A stretch of 64,000 bases of DNA from Jejuia sp049889775 (GCA_049889775.1 JBMHCT010000035.1:248001-312000); one strand, 5' to 3'. Positions 53,678 through 63,397 are shown, counted from the first letter of the stretch. The notes: generated from the sequence alone by a model not told the origin. Numbers and translations: made by a program.

Positions 53678-54720
53678 TCAAATCTAGAAATATTTATTTC
53701 TTTTTCTATTGGAGCGTTCTCTTCTATAAAATGATACAACTTTTTTGCCACGTAAGGTCCTATCATAACACCTCGTGTTCCCAGACCATTGAGTAAATAC
53801 ATGTTGTGCAACTTAGCATGCCTGCCAATCATGGGGCGTCTGTCTCTAACTGTTGGCCTTATTCCTGCAACTTGCTTGATAATTTCAAAATCGCAGCATA
53901 TCATACCTTTAAGTCCCTCTAACATTTTAGTTTTTGCTTTTTCAGTGGTAGTGTGTGTCAAATCATATAACTCATAGGTAGCACCAACTATATACAGGTC
54001 ATTACCTATCGGAATAAGAAAAACTGGGCCTTTCAGAACATAGTCAATTTTAAGTTCTGGCGCATAAATAGTTAGAAGTTCCCCCTTAGTAGGCGACAAT
54101 TGTAAATTTGTAAAAAAAGGATTTTTCGCAACACCAAAACCTTCAGAAAAAACAATATGTTTTGCTCTAAGTTGTTTGTAAACCACACCTTCAGCCATGT
54201 GTTCTAAAGCATCATAATTAAAAGATTCTGAAGAAATTGTGCCATTGTATTGTAAAAACGATTTGTAAGACGCAATAAGTTTCTTAACATCTATACGACC
54301 AGTATGCAACACCTTACCAAATCCAAATGGTGCTTTAATGGCTTCATTATCATTTTGAATGATTCTATTTGAAAGGTATTTTGAAAGCATAGGCTTATCA
54401 GAAGCTGTAAACCAATCGTTTTGCTCTTCTATTGAAGCAAATTTTCTATATACAGGAATCTTATAATCTAAAGTAATCTTCAATAATTCTTCCAATACCT
54501 GATAATGCTGCATTGCCAAGTCTAGCTGTTCGTCTCCTTTCCAAATAGCCGTAAAGCGTTTTAAAACTACCGGATTATACAAGCCCCCAGCCACTGTAGA
54601 AGATTTTTGGGAACTGTCATCAAATACAATAAAACTTTTGTTATTTAATCTCAACTGCTCACAAAAACTTGTACCAGCCAAACCAAGACCAACAACTATA
54701 TAGTCATACTTCTTTTTCAT
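53674..54720 (-). CDS. FAD-dependent oxidoreductase (DAO family)
   Basis: A 348-residue flavoprotein with the N-terminal dinucleotide motif YIVVGLGLAGTSFCEQL. The DAO-fold elements include STVAGGLYNPVVLKRF and the C-terminal RPTVRDRRPMIGRH and NGLGTRGVMIGPYVA. The group includes glycine/D-amino-acid oxidases and the oxidase half of MnmC. The substrate is not clear; the flavobacterial form is conserved beside the gld genes in some genomes, as far as I recall. Preceded by the gldN terminator. Confidence 0.85.
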   Translation of the reverse strand: MKKKYDYIVVGLGLAGTSFCEQLRLNNKSFIVFDDSSQKSSTVAGGLYNPVVLKRFTAIWKGDEQLDLAMQHYQVLEELLKITLDYKIPVYRKFASIEEQNDWFTASDKPMLSKYLSNRIIQNDNEAIKAPFGFGKVLHTGRIDVKKLIASYKSFLQYNGTISSESFNYDALEHMAEGVVYKQLRAKHIVFSEGFGVAKNPFFTNLQLSPTKGELLTIYAPELKIDYVLKGPVFLIPIGNDLYIVGATYELYDLTHTTTEKAKTKMLEGLKGMICCDFEIIKQVAGIRPTVRDRRPMIGRHAKLHNMYLLNGLGTRGVMIGPYVAKKLYHFIEENAPIEKEINISRFD

Positions 54721-54732
54721 TAGTACGAATAT

Positions 54733-54763
54733 AAAAAACGCCCGCTTTACAGCGGGCGTTTTT
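54733..54763. terminator. Terminator after gldN
   Basis: ACGCCCGC and GCGGGCGT form a GC-rich stem with a short loop, bordered by A's on the left and T's on the right. It lies about 20 bases past the gldN stop codon and ends 13 bases before the FAD oxidoreductase start. Confidence 0.9.
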
Positions 54764-54784
54764 AACTTATTTTGATTTTTTGAT

Positions 54785-55675
54785 TTAGTATGTCCACATA
54801 TCTAACTCAAAATCTCTAATTTTTGTTTTAATACGCTCAGACTCTAGAAGTTGCATCAATGCATTATCCGTAATGTACTCATTTACTTGTCTATCGCCTT
54901 GAACATTTTCTTCCTTGTAAATGTATCCTTGAAAACGTCTAGAATTCAACAAATGATCGAATGAGTGTGGTATCGCACTATTGGCGTTATTAAAGGCTTT
55001 TGCCTCATGTAGTACCTCTCTTGCGTCTGGGAAAAACACCCAGAATAAAGGCACTAAGTCTGGATTTTCGTCATCAATAAAGTTAACATCTGGTGCCACT
55101 GGTGCAATTCCCAAAAGTCTGTACTTCATTTCTGCTTGACGCTTATCAAAATACCATAAACCTTTAACACGATACTCTACAATATCTGCAGCAGTGATAT
55201 CTCGTCTGTCGATATATTCTTCTGACAATTCTTCGCCCGCATTTAACTGCTCAATACCATATTCCGTAGTATCAATTTTAGTTAATGCAGATTCAATATC
55301 CTTTAACGTACGTTTTGTTGTAAAATAAGAATCGTCATAAATATTTTTTATTTTTCCATTCTTGATGTTTTTCATTAAAACATCGTACAACGAACGTCTG
55401 TTACTACCAATGTTATTCGTATCGATTGGATAGTATAAAGAGAAATTAGCACGCTCATCTAGTCTTACCCTTTCCCATGTCATTTTAGAAAATAGAATAT
55501 CTCTATCGTCTACATATCCATATTCTAAAGGCTTGTCATTGTCAATTTCCTTTTGCTCTTCTGTTCTCACCCCAATTTCTTCAGGGCTTTTAGCGTTAAG
55601 TATATTTGCTTGAGCAAATGTACTTGCAGCTGTAAAAACAGTTAACACAGATAATAAAATACTTTTCAAATTCAT
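54785..55675 (-). CDS. gldN: Gliding motility / type IX secretion protein GldN
   Basis: A 296-residue periplasmic protein with a signal peptide (SVLTVFTAASTFAQ). Sequence features match GldN: YVDDRDILFSKMTWERVRLDE, NANFSLYYP-like NFSLYYPID, and ALTKIDTTEYGIEQL. GldN joins GldK in the periplasmic ring of the T9SS. Last gene of gldKLMN, 48 bases after gldM, ended by a strong terminator. Confidence 0.95.
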   Translation of the reverse strand: MNLKSILLSVLTVFTAASTFAQANILNAKSPEEIGVRTEEQKEIDNDKPLEYGYVDDRDILFSKMTWERVRLDERANFSLYYPIDTNNIGSNRRSLYDVLMKNIKNGKIKNIYDDSYFTTKRTLKDIESALTKIDTTEYGIEQLNAGEELSEEYIDRRDITAADIVEYRVKGLWYFDKRQAEMKYRLLGIAPVAPDVNFIDDENPDLVPLFWVFFPDAREVLHEAKAFNNANSAIPHSFDHLLNSRRFQGYIYKEENVQGDRQVNEYITDNALMQLLESERIKTKIRDFELDMWTY

Positions 55676-55723
55676 CTTATTTTATTTTTATGCTATGGGT
55701 AACGTAAAAGTTAACCCGATATT

Positions 55724-57283
55724 TTAATTTGTTAATTCAACAAATACTGGTGATACTTTTTTAAGTATTACACTTACACCACTAGCTTTTGCTTCTATAT
55801 CAAATATTTGAACTCCAGAACCACGCTTCGCTTTACGTAAAGCACCTTTTGCTCTGCTGTCTAATTTGTTACCTCTAACCTCTATAGTTGGTTGACCAGG
55901 AACTTTAAATTTAAAACCAGTAACACGTAATGGCAATTCGAAATCAAAATCTTCAAACATAGCACCAATAGTAGATTTCTCTAAACTTTGACGTTGCATT
56001 TTTGTTGAAGTTTCTCCTCTTACCGTTCCTGTTGGCCTTGGTAAATCTTTAATTCTAAATGTTGCATTATCAGATACTTTTCCACCATCAGGTAATGTTC
56101 CAGTAACGTTAATTGTAACTTCTCTACCCTTAACAGATGTAGCATCCATAACATATTTGCTTCCGCTACCTCTTGATAATCCTTGAGCACTTGCAGTAAC
56201 TTTATTATCAGGAATACCTGCAAAAGAAATCGTCATTGGGTTTTTTACACCACGATACACTACATTCATTTTATCTGCGGAAATAGTAGCCGAATTTGGT
56301 TTAGCAACTGTTGCAAAAGATGAATTTACAGGAACTTCAATCTCTTCACCACCTTCACCAAAAATAAGGTTACCTGTAATTTTATGTTCTCCAACACCAC
56401 CAGTACCAACTTTCAATTTTACCTTACCGTCTTCAATGGTATATTGGTTTTCAGAAAGCGGTCTTCCATCTAGTTTCAACTCCACTCTTTTTGGTTTAGT
56501 AGAAGCATCTTTTCTACCTAAAACTATTTCACCATCGAATTGCTCTCCGTTAAAATAAGCTGATTTAGAGGTTTCCATTAAAGTAGTATAGTTTGTCATA
56601 GAAACTTGACTAGATAACTCACCTTCTAACATTTTAGATAAAACTTCAGACTCTGTAGTTTTAATATCTGCTTGAAGTTGTGTCATTTTAGTTAAAGAAG
56701 CTACTAAAGGAAATCCTTTGTAATGGTAATCCAACCAATCCACTTTTACTCCGTCTCTATTAAGAACAGGATCTGTATTAAACTTCGTATTTACTTCTTT
56801 TATAACAGATTCCATTCCCTTTTCATCTGCTAAAACTTGAGCTACACCTTCTCTAAACATCTTCATTTTAGCCAAAAACTCTTGACCTTCTTCTTTAATC
56901 TTATCTCCTTTAAAGAAGTTTTCATCTAAATAGTCACCCTTATCCATTACTTCGTAATCTGTCGGATCATCTATTTTCGCCGTCATTTTACCTTTTAATT
57001 CTGTCAAATAAGAATCAAAATCATGTGCCAACTTATCGATTTGATTAGCTTTAGCTTGTAAAGGCTTGTATTTTTCAGGGGCATCTGCCGCTTTTTGGTC
57101 TAAACTAGCAACAAAGCTAGCATTTCTAGCCTCAGTGGCCTCGTTGGACTCCGTAAGCTTTTCGTTCATTAATCCGAAGGCTGATAAAACTTCTTTCGAC
57201 ATATTTAACGCTAACATCGCGATGAATATTAAATACATCAAGTTTATCATCTTCTGTCTTGGTGATAAATTTCCTCCTGCCAT
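55724..57283 (-). CDS. gldM: Gliding motility / type IX secretion protein GldM
   Basis: A 519-residue inner-membrane protein with one N-terminal helix (MINLMYLIFIAMLALNMS) and a long periplasmic region. The segment to ~220 is helical, followed by several Ig-like domains (MDATSVKGREVTINVTGTLP), consistent with GldM. With GldL it forms the T9SS/gliding motor; the periplasmic arm reaches the GldKN ring. It lies 41 bases from gldL. Confidence 0.96.
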   Translation of the reverse strand: MAGGNLSPRQKMINLMYLIFIAMLALNMSKEVLSAFGLMNEKLTESNEATEARNASFVASLDQKAADAPEKYKPLQAKANQIDKLAHDFDSYLTELKGKMTAKIDDPTDYEVMDKGDYLDENFFKGDKIKEEGQEFLAKMKMFREGVAQVLADEKGMESVIKEVNTKFNTDPVLNRDGVKVDWLDYHYKGFPLVASLTKMTQLQADIKTTESEVLSKMLEGELSSQVSMTNYTTLMETSKSAYFNGEQFDGEIVLGRKDASTKPKRVELKLDGRPLSENQYTIEDGKVKLKVGTGGVGEHKITGNLIFGEGGEEIEVPVNSSFATVAKPNSATISADKMNVVYRGVKNPMTISFAGIPDNKVTASAQGLSRGSGSKYVMDATSVKGREVTINVTGTLPDGGKVSDNATFRIKDLPRPTGTVRGETSTKMQRQSLEKSTIGAMFEDFDFELPLRVTGFKFKVPGQPTIEVRGNKLDSRAKGALRKAKRGSGVQIFDIEAKASGVSVILKKVSPVFVELTN

Positions 57284-57324
57284 TTTAAATTAGGTTTTGG
57301 TTATTAAATTTGGGTAACCCCTAA

Positions 57325-57960
57325 TTATTTTTTGTTCATTGCAGTTAACATACCACCATATACGCCATTTAATGAAGATAAATGCGACGCTAATGATTCC
57401 ATTTGTTCTTTTACTTTAGCAGCATTTTCTACAGACTCTTCATTAATTGAAGCTTGTTTGTTAATGCTTTCTAATTGTACTTTATATAAGCTGTTTAAAG
57501 ATTCCATTTGGGCAGCAGCCAATGATAATTCCTCACCATATTTTTGAGTAGCTTGGATAGAATCTACAGTTGGAGAAATACCTTTTGCGGCACCTTCAAA
57601 GTTCTTAATGCTTTCGCCTAAGCTTGCCATTAACTCTCCGTCAATTTTTGCTTCTTTAAGTAATTCGTCTAACTTTTGTGATAATACACCTTTAGGATTT
57701 TGCTGCTCTTTTTCGCTGGCAGCTCCACCTGCTAATTCAGGATATACTAAAGACCAATCTAAATCGTCATCTACCGGTTCAAATGCTGATAATGCAAAAA
57801 TAATTGCTTCAGTTACCAAACCGATGGTTAACATTACATTACCTGTTAAGAATCCTATTTCGAAGTGTGTAATTTTAAATAATGCTCCGATGATTACGAT
57901 AGATGCCCCTAATCCGTAGGCCATATTCATAAATCTTTTACTTGCTTTTGACTGTGCCAT
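57325..57960 (-). CDS. gldL: Gliding motility / type IX secretion protein GldL
   Basis: A 211-residue inner-membrane protein with two N-terminal helices (AYGLGASIVIIGALFKITHF and NVMLTIGLVTEAIIFALSAF). E51 in the second helix corresponds to the conserved membrane glutamate implicated in proton-driven motor function. The cytoplasmic part is helical with coiled-coil character. Order gldK-gldL-gldM-gldN is the conserved one. Confidence 0.96.
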   Translation of the reverse strand: MAQSKASKRFMNMAYGLGASIVIIGALFKITHFEIGFLTGNVMLTIGLVTEAIIFALSAFEPVDDDLDWSLVYPELAGGAASEKEQQNPKGVLSQKLDELLKEAKIDGELMASLGESIKNFEGAAKGISPTVDSIQATQKYGEELSLAAAQMESLNSLYKVQLESINKQASINEESVENAAKVKEQMESLASHLSSLNGVYGGMLTAMNKK

Positions 57961-58045
57961 AATTTTTGGTTTTTAAATTTTTAAGTAGACAAACTACTCA
58001 AGTAGGTTAAATTAATAGTTATTATTGCTTTTGATTAATCAATAT

Positions 58046-59413
58046 TTATTTACCGTTCTTAGTTACGTTTGTCCCCATGTAATCTTGAACAGTTCTGAAA
58101 CCTATATAACTTCTTGCTGAATCTTGATATTCGTAATCTCTTGAACTTACTTGTAAGAAGTAAGCAACATCTTTCCAAGAACCACCACGTATTACTTTAC
58201 GCGTATTTTGTGGATCATTAACACTTGGATTAATTGTTGAAGAATACTCATATGATGCAGGATCGTAAGATGCATTTACCCATTCTGCAACATTACCTGC
58301 CATATTGTATAAATTGTAATCGTTAGGTTCGTAAGATTTTGCTTCTACCGTGTATAATGCCTGATCTGCAGCATAATCTCCTCTCACTGGCTTAAAGTTT
58401 GCCATAAAACAACCTCTATCACTCTTAGTGTAAGGCCCTCCCCATGGGTATGTTGCAGCTTGCAACCCACCGCGAGCGGCATATTCCCACTCTGCTTCAC
58501 TTGGTAATCTAAATGTATTTACCAAAGCTGCGCCTTTTCTTGATTTTTGGTACGAATTTTTGTTGATGGTTCTCCACTCGCAAAATGCTTTTGCTTGTTT
58601 CCATGTTACACCAACTACAGGATAATCTCCATAAGCCTCGTGCCAGAAATAATCGTTATGCATCGGCTCATTATAAGAATACTGGAAATCCCTGATCCAA
58701 ACTGTAGTATCAGGATAAATTTCTAACTCTTCCTTCTTAATTACTTTACTTCGATCTACACCTCTATTACGAGCTGCTTCTTGAATATCCATATAACTGT
58801 ACTGGAATTTAAATTTCTTTACATCCCAAGTACGTTGTCCGTTATATGATTCTTCTAAAGGTAAATACATGGTATCCATTACCTCTGCGTAGTATTCATC
58901 TGGATATTCTTCAGTATCTAAGATTAAGTCAATGTCCTTGTTAATTTTTCTACCCTCGTATCCTGTTGGACCGAGACCAGTATAATTTTCGAACATATAT
59001 TTTTCGTAAACAGACATATTAGCGGTATCCGCATCCTTAAATGCATATTCGCCAATACCACCATCTTCTGGTGTTTTTCCAACCTCATCTGCCAAAATAG
59101 CAAGTTTCATTCTAAGAATAGAATCTCTTACCCAATGTACAAATTGTCGGTATTCGCTGTTTGTAATTTCGGTGGCATCCATGTAGAAGGCTCTTACCGT
59201 AACAGTTTTACCAGGAGCATCGTTTACCCCAGCAAGATCGTCGTCGGCCTTACCCATTATAAATGCACCTCCAGGAACAAGCTCCATACCATAAGGTTTT
59301 TCTGGATGCCATTTCTTCCCTTGAACTCCTACTAACTCTCCTCTATCTTTAGAGCCACAACTAGCTAGTAAAGTAAGTACTGCGGTTAATAAAACAAACT
59401 TTTTCATATTCAT
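58046..59413 (-). CDS. gldK: Gliding motility / type IX secretion lipoprotein GldK
   Basis: A 455-residue lipoprotein from the ATG at 59413 (MNMKKFVLLTAVLTLLASCG). The frame is open 25 codons further upstream, but that stretch is AT-rich, lacks signal character and would push the lipobox inward. The SUMF1/formylglycine-generating-enzyme-like fold is visible: KPYGMELVPGGAFIMG, FYMDATEITNSEYRQFV, RLPSEAEWEYAARGG, NVAEWVN, RKVIRGGSW and YIGFRTV. GldK forms the outer-membrane-associated periplasmic ring with GldN. First gene of gldKLMN; phased repeats lie upstream. Confidence 0.95.
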   Translation of the reverse strand: MNMKKFVLLTAVLTLLASCGSKDRGELVGVQGKKWHPEKPYGMELVPGGAFIMGKADDDLAGVNDAPGKTVTVRAFYMDATEITNSEYRQFVHWVRDSILRMKLAILADEVGKTPEDGGIGEYAFKDADTANMSVYEKYMFENYTGLGPTGYEGRKINKDIDLILDTEEYPDEYYAEVMDTMYLPLEESYNGQRTWDVKKFKFQYSYMDIQEAARNRGVDRSKVIKKEELEIYPDTTVWIRDFQYSYNEPMHNDYFWHEAYGDYPVVGVTWKQAKAFCEWRTINKNSYQKSRKGAALVNTFRLPSEAEWEYAARGGLQAATYPWGGPYTKSDRGCFMANFKPVRGDYAADQALYTVEAKSYEPNDYNLYNMAGNVAEWVNASYDPASYEYSSTINPSVNDPQNTRKVIRGGSWKDVAYFLQVSSRDYEYQDSARSYIGFRTVQDYMGTNVTKNGK

Positions 59414-59488
59414 AGAAAACTCGAGGTTAATTATTATAGCTTCATTATTTGAGAGCGTAAACATATTTATATATTTTCGAAAAAACAA

Positions 59489-59539
59489 CTTTTTATCTAA
59501 AAAAAAAGCATTTTATCGTAAAAATAAAACATTTTATCG
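59489..59539. repeat. Phased short direct repeats upstream of gldK
   Basis: CATTTTATCG occurs at 59509-59518 and 59530-59539, and a degenerate CTTTTTATCT at 59489-59498, starts 20 and 21 bases apart, about two helical turns. They lie 76-126 bases upstream of the gldK start in the gap after the arginase-fold gene. A regulatory role is a guess. Confidence 0.5.
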
Positions 59540-59571
59540 ATGTTATTTACCTTTTGACCATGCTTTGTCTA

Positions 59572-60738
59572 TTACACGGAATTCTTCTGAAAGGCTTTAA
59601 ACCAGCGTTCTGGAACAATATTATTGCATGCATCCAAATAATCTTGATGTGTGCATGGTAATAACGTATGTCTTTTTAATTTATTATTTACTTCTGATAA
59701 AAATGGTATCTCAACCCACCATCGTCCTGTTTTATTACTCTTATAGAAAATCAATTCCTGCGATTCTACTAAAGTGAAAAACTTTTGATAGCTACTCTCA
59801 TCCGCGAAATCAACATCTTGTACCCTGCAATTTACACCTTCTATAAAATACCATATAATTTGTGACACCAGCATTGATGTAATTTCATCATCATTCGATG
59901 GCTTGTATTCATATATCCCAAAGGAACTTACTTTATTACTTATACCAGCATACCTTGCTACAGCACAAATTTCTTTCCCATCTAAACCATTGGGCGAAAA
60001 TTTTTGTTTTACGCTTACCTCTGCACCTCTTACTGCTTTTAAATCAATACTTACTATGTTGGCATCGCGCAACACAGGCTCCACAATGGTAATATCTTTA
60101 TTTACTTCACCTAAACGGTAAGATTCAAAATACAGGCGCTCCATCAAATCTATTTCTTCTTGAGAATTAAAATAAGTTTGATAACCAATATTTGAATAGT
60201 TGAAAAGATTATAAGGTTCGTCTAAAATAACTTTACCTACGTAGCTATTGTTTTTTATGGGTTTTGCAGAATCGCCTAAATCAAACTTACAGTCCACATT
60301 TACCAAATTAACCATAGGCATTAGCGCATCATAGGCTCGATAATTGGCATATGTTAAATCTTGACTACCACCCAAAAGTACTGGAATGATATTTTTTTTA
60401 ACCAGAATTTCTATAGTTTCCTTTAACGCAAAGTAGGTGTCATCAACACTTTCTCCTGCATTAATATCTCCCAAGTCGCCTATTGTAGTTCCCCAACTTC
60501 CAGGAAAAAGCGAGTAAAACGATTTTCTAATTTCATCAAGACTAAAGGTTTCGCCAATATAGTCTGCATCGTTTCTATTTTCAATAACACCTAAAATGAC
60601 AATGGAAACACCTTCTAAATCAGGTATTCCGTTTTGAGTAGAATGCACTTTAATTTTTCTTCCCAATGCCTGCACAGACAACAACTCGTTATGTGCCAAA
60701 ACGTTGTCTGAAACTGGTGAGAGGAAATTAAAATTCAT
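59572..60738 (-). CDS. Arginase-fold protein with degenerate metal site (annotated type: formimidoylglutamase-like)
   Basis: A 388-residue protein of the ureohydrolase superfamily. The order of conserved segments is kept, but residues differ: GGDHS of active members is GGSQD (123-127, His replaced by Q126), DAHxD is DCKFD (149-153, His replaced by K151), and SxDxD is SIDLK (230-234, second Asp replaced by K234). D149, D153 and D232 remain. The binuclear manganese centre is therefore unlikely to form and arginase or formimidoylglutamase activity is doubtful. No signal peptide is visible. It lies 13 bases after topA and upstream of gldK on the same strand. Role unknown. Confidence 0.8.
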   Translation of the reverse strand: MNFNFLSPVSDNVLAHNELLSVQALGRKIKVHSTQNGIPDLEGVSIVILGVIENRNDADYIGETFSLDEIRKSFYSLFPGSWGTTIGDLGDINAGESVDDTYFALKETIEILVKKNIIPVLLGGSQDLTYANYRAYDALMPMVNLVNVDCKFDLGDSAKPIKNNSYVGKVILDEPYNLFNYSNIGYQTYFNSQEEIDLMERLYFESYRLGEVNKDITIVEPVLRDANIVSIDLKAVRGAEVSVKQKFSPNGLDGKEICAVARYAGISNKVSSFGIYEYKPSNDDEITSMLVSQIIWYFIEGVNCRVQDVDFADESSYQKFFTLVESQELIFYKSNKTGRWWVEIPFLSEVNNKLKRHTLLPCTHQDYLDACNNIVPERWFKAFQKNSV

Positions 60739-60751
60739 GTTTTAGGTACTT

Positions 60752-63256
60752 TTACTTTTTAGTTGCCGTTTTCTTTTTGGTAGTCCGTTTTCTAGTTGCT
60801 GTTTTTTTCTTTGGAGCTTTCGTTTCTATATGAGCCATGGCTTGTTCTAAGGTCATATCAGACACATCCACAGTTTTTGGTAATTCTACCTTAATTTTAC
60901 CCTTAATAACATTATGCCGGCCCCAACGTGCTTTTTCAACCCTAATACCTTCTTCTTCCCAATGGTGAATTAATTTATCTTTTTCCTTTTGAATTTTGTC
61001 TTCAATTAATTCTACAATATCACTGTCAGATAAATTATCCCAATCGTATTTCTTGTTCACGTTAATGAACATATTGTTCCACTTTATAAAGGGTCCGAAA
61101 CGTCCCTTACCTTTTTGCACTGGTAAATCTTGATAAATATAAATTGGAGCATCCGCTTTTTGTTTCTCTTTAATTAGAACAATAGCATCTTCCAATTCAA
61201 CACTCAATGGGTCTTGTCCTTTTGGTAAAGACACGAACGACTTGCCAAATTTCACATAAGGCCCAAACCTACCATTATTAACCACAACTTCTTCACCTTC
61301 ATATGTACCCAAGGTTTTTGGAAGTTGAAATAAATCCATCGCTTCCTCAAACGTAATGGTATTTAATTGCTGATCTGGACTTAAACTGGCAAACAAAGGT
61401 TTCTCTTCATCATCAACAGTACCAACTTGTACCATAGGCCCAAACTTGCCCAAACGCACACTTACCTGCCTTCCCGTTTTAGGGTCTTTGCCCAAAATAC
61501 GTTCTCCTGATTCTCTGTCGGCATTTTCCTTTACGTCTTCAACAACAGGATGGAATTTTTTATAGAAAGACTTCATCATCTCCGTCCAGTCTTCTTTCCC
61601 ATCGGCTATGTCATCAAAGTCTTCCTCAACCTCTGCTGTAAAGTTATAATCTAAGATAGCCTCAAAATGATTCACCAAAAAGTCAGTGACTATCATTCCA
61701 ATATCCGTTGGTACTAGCTTTCCTTTATCAGAACCTACTTTTTCAGTTAAAGTAGTATCAGACACTTTTCCATTTTGAAGTTTTAACTGGGTATATTTGC
61801 GCTCCACACCTTCAACCGTGCCCTTTTCAACATAATTTCTATTTTGAATGGTTGAAATTGTTGGCGCGTAGGTAGATGGCCTACCGATGCCTAATTCTTC
61901 CAATTTTTTCACCAAAGATGCTTCGGTATATCTTGCTGGAGGTCGTGTATATCTTTCAGTAGCCGAAATAAAACTGTTTGACAGAGTTTCATTTACTTCT
62001 AATGCAGGCAACATACCATCTTGTTCAGCAAATTCATCATCCGTTCCTTCTAGATAGACTTTTAAGAAACCATCAAATGTAATAACCTCACCGTTTGCAG
62101 AAAATGTTTCGTTATGAGATGATGCTTCAATCTTAACATTGGTACGCTCTAATTGTGCTTCACTCATTTGTGATGCAATGGCTCTTTTCCAAATTAATTC
62201 GTAAAGTCTAGCTTGATCTCTCTCAATATCTACAGTATGTCTGGAGAAATCTGTTGGACGAATCGCCTCATGTGCCTCTTGCGCACCTTTAGCTTTACCT
62301 TTATAATTTCTTGGATTACTATAGTTGTCTCCAAAAGCCTTTTGTATTTCGTCCTGAGCACCCTGTCGAGCTTCGTCAGATAAATTTACACTATCTGTTC
62401 TCATGTAAGTAATCAAACCCGCTTCATACAGGCGTTGTGCCATCGTCATGGTTTTACTTACTGAAAAATATAACTTTCTTGATGCCTCTTGTTGCAAGGT
62501 TGATGTCGTAAACGGTGCTGCCGGCGATTTTTTAGCTGGTTTCTTTTGAAGATCAGCCACTTTAAAATCTGCCGATGCATTTTGCTCTAAGAATTTAAAA
62601 GCCTCTTCTTTTGTTTTGAAGTTTTTAGGCAATTTAGCTTTAAAGGACTGCCCATCTTCGTTAGAAAATTCAGCGTCAATTCTAAAAGAAGCTTCTGGCT
62701 TAAAGTCTTGTATTTCGCGTTCTTTTTCAACAATTAGTCTCACAGAAACAGATTGCACACGACCAGCAGATAAACCGCCTTTAACTTTTCTCCAAAGTAC
62801 TGGTGATAATTCATACCCTACAATTCTATCTAAAACACGACGTGCTTGTTGGGCATCTACTAAATCATAGTCTATGCCTCTAGGGTTTTCAATAGCCTTC
62901 TTTATAGCAGCTTTAGTAATCTCATGAAAAACGATACGTTTTGTTTTGGCTTTATCCAATTTTAAAGTTTCTGCTAAATGCCACGCAATAGCCTCACCTT
63001 CTCGATCCTCATCACTTGCTAACCAAACTATTTCAGCTTTTTTTGCTAAATCTTTTAGCTTTTTAACAACATCTTTCTTGTCTTTTGAAACTTGATATTT
63101 GGGTTTAAAATCGCCTTCTACATCTACACCTAATTCTTTGGAAGGCAAGTCCGCAATATGCCCAAAACTAGATTCCACTTTGAAGTCTTTTCCTAAAAAT
63201 TTTTCGATAGTTTTCGCCTTGGCTGGTGACTCAACTATTACTAAATTCTTCGCCAT
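60752..63256 (-). CDS. topA: DNA topoisomerase I
   Basis: An 834-residue type IA topoisomerase that relaxes negative supercoils. Toprim domain: NLVIVESPAKAKTIEKFLG and WLASDEDREGEAIAWH. Active-site Y284 lies in GLITYMRTDSVNL; LGIGRPSTYAPT and GPM/GPYVKFGK-type repeats follow. The C-terminus has three or four topoisomerase C-terminal repeats (GRQVSVRLGKFGPMVQVG, GRFGPYVKFGKSFVSL, GRFGPFIKWNNMFINV) instead of Cys zinc fingers. It ends in a Lys/Thr-rich basic tail (KKKTATRKRTTKKKTATKK). Followed closely by the arginase-fold gene. Confidence 0.97.
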   Translation of the reverse strand: MAKNLVIVESPAKAKTIEKFLGKDFKVESSFGHIADLPSKELGVDVEGDFKPKYQVSKDKKDVVKKLKDLAKKAEIVWLASDEDREGEAIAWHLAETLKLDKAKTKRIVFHEITKAAIKKAIENPRGIDYDLVDAQQARRVLDRIVGYELSPVLWRKVKGGLSAGRVQSVSVRLIVEKEREIQDFKPEASFRIDAEFSNEDGQSFKAKLPKNFKTKEEAFKFLEQNASADFKVADLQKKPAKKSPAAPFTTSTLQQEASRKLYFSVSKTMTMAQRLYEAGLITYMRTDSVNLSDEARQGAQDEIQKAFGDNYSNPRNYKGKAKGAQEAHEAIRPTDFSRHTVDIERDQARLYELIWKRAIASQMSEAQLERTNVKIEASSHNETFSANGEVITFDGFLKVYLEGTDDEFAEQDGMLPALEVNETLSNSFISATERYTRPPARYTEASLVKKLEELGIGRPSTYAPTISTIQNRNYVEKGTVEGVERKYTQLKLQNGKVSDTTLTEKVGSDKGKLVPTDIGMIVTDFLVNHFEAILDYNFTAEVEEDFDDIADGKEDWTEMMKSFYKKFHPVVEDVKENADRESGERILGKDPKTGRQVSVRLGKFGPMVQVGTVDDEEKPLFASLSPDQQLNTITFEEAMDLFQLPKTLGTYEGEEVVVNNGRFGPYVKFGKSFVSLPKGQDPLSVELEDAIVLIKEKQKADAPIYIYQDLPVQKGKGRFGPFIKWNNMFINVNKKYDWDNLSDSDIVELIEDKIQKEKDKLIHHWEEEGIRVEKARWGRHNVIKGKIKVELPKTVDVSDMTLEQAMAHIETKAPKKKTATRKRTTKKKTATKK

Positions 63257-63340
63257 ACATGATTTTTTGAAGGTACAAATGTATATGAAAAAAAGTTTAT
63301 CTGCCTAATTTTACGGATTAACAGTATATTATTTGAACAA

Positions 63341-63374
63341 GAAAACCTGCTTTTTTAATCAAAAAACAGGTTTT
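63341..63374 (-). terminator. Hairpin terminator between the membrane protein gene and topA
   Basis: AAAACCTG/CAGGTTTT arms extended by a T6/A6 inner stem with one bulged base and a 4-base loop. It lies 24 bases after the stop codon of the minus-strand gene at 63398. The T-run after the stem is short. Confidence 0.55.
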
Positions 63375-63397
63375 AACTTTATAGTTTTCAATAGGTT

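Noticed and set aside
58046..59413. Sulfatase-maturing (formylglycine-generating) enzyme that could serve the S1 sulfatase
   Set aside because: The SUMF1-like fold here is in GldK: lipoprotein signal and gldLMN neighbours identify it as a secretion ring protein.
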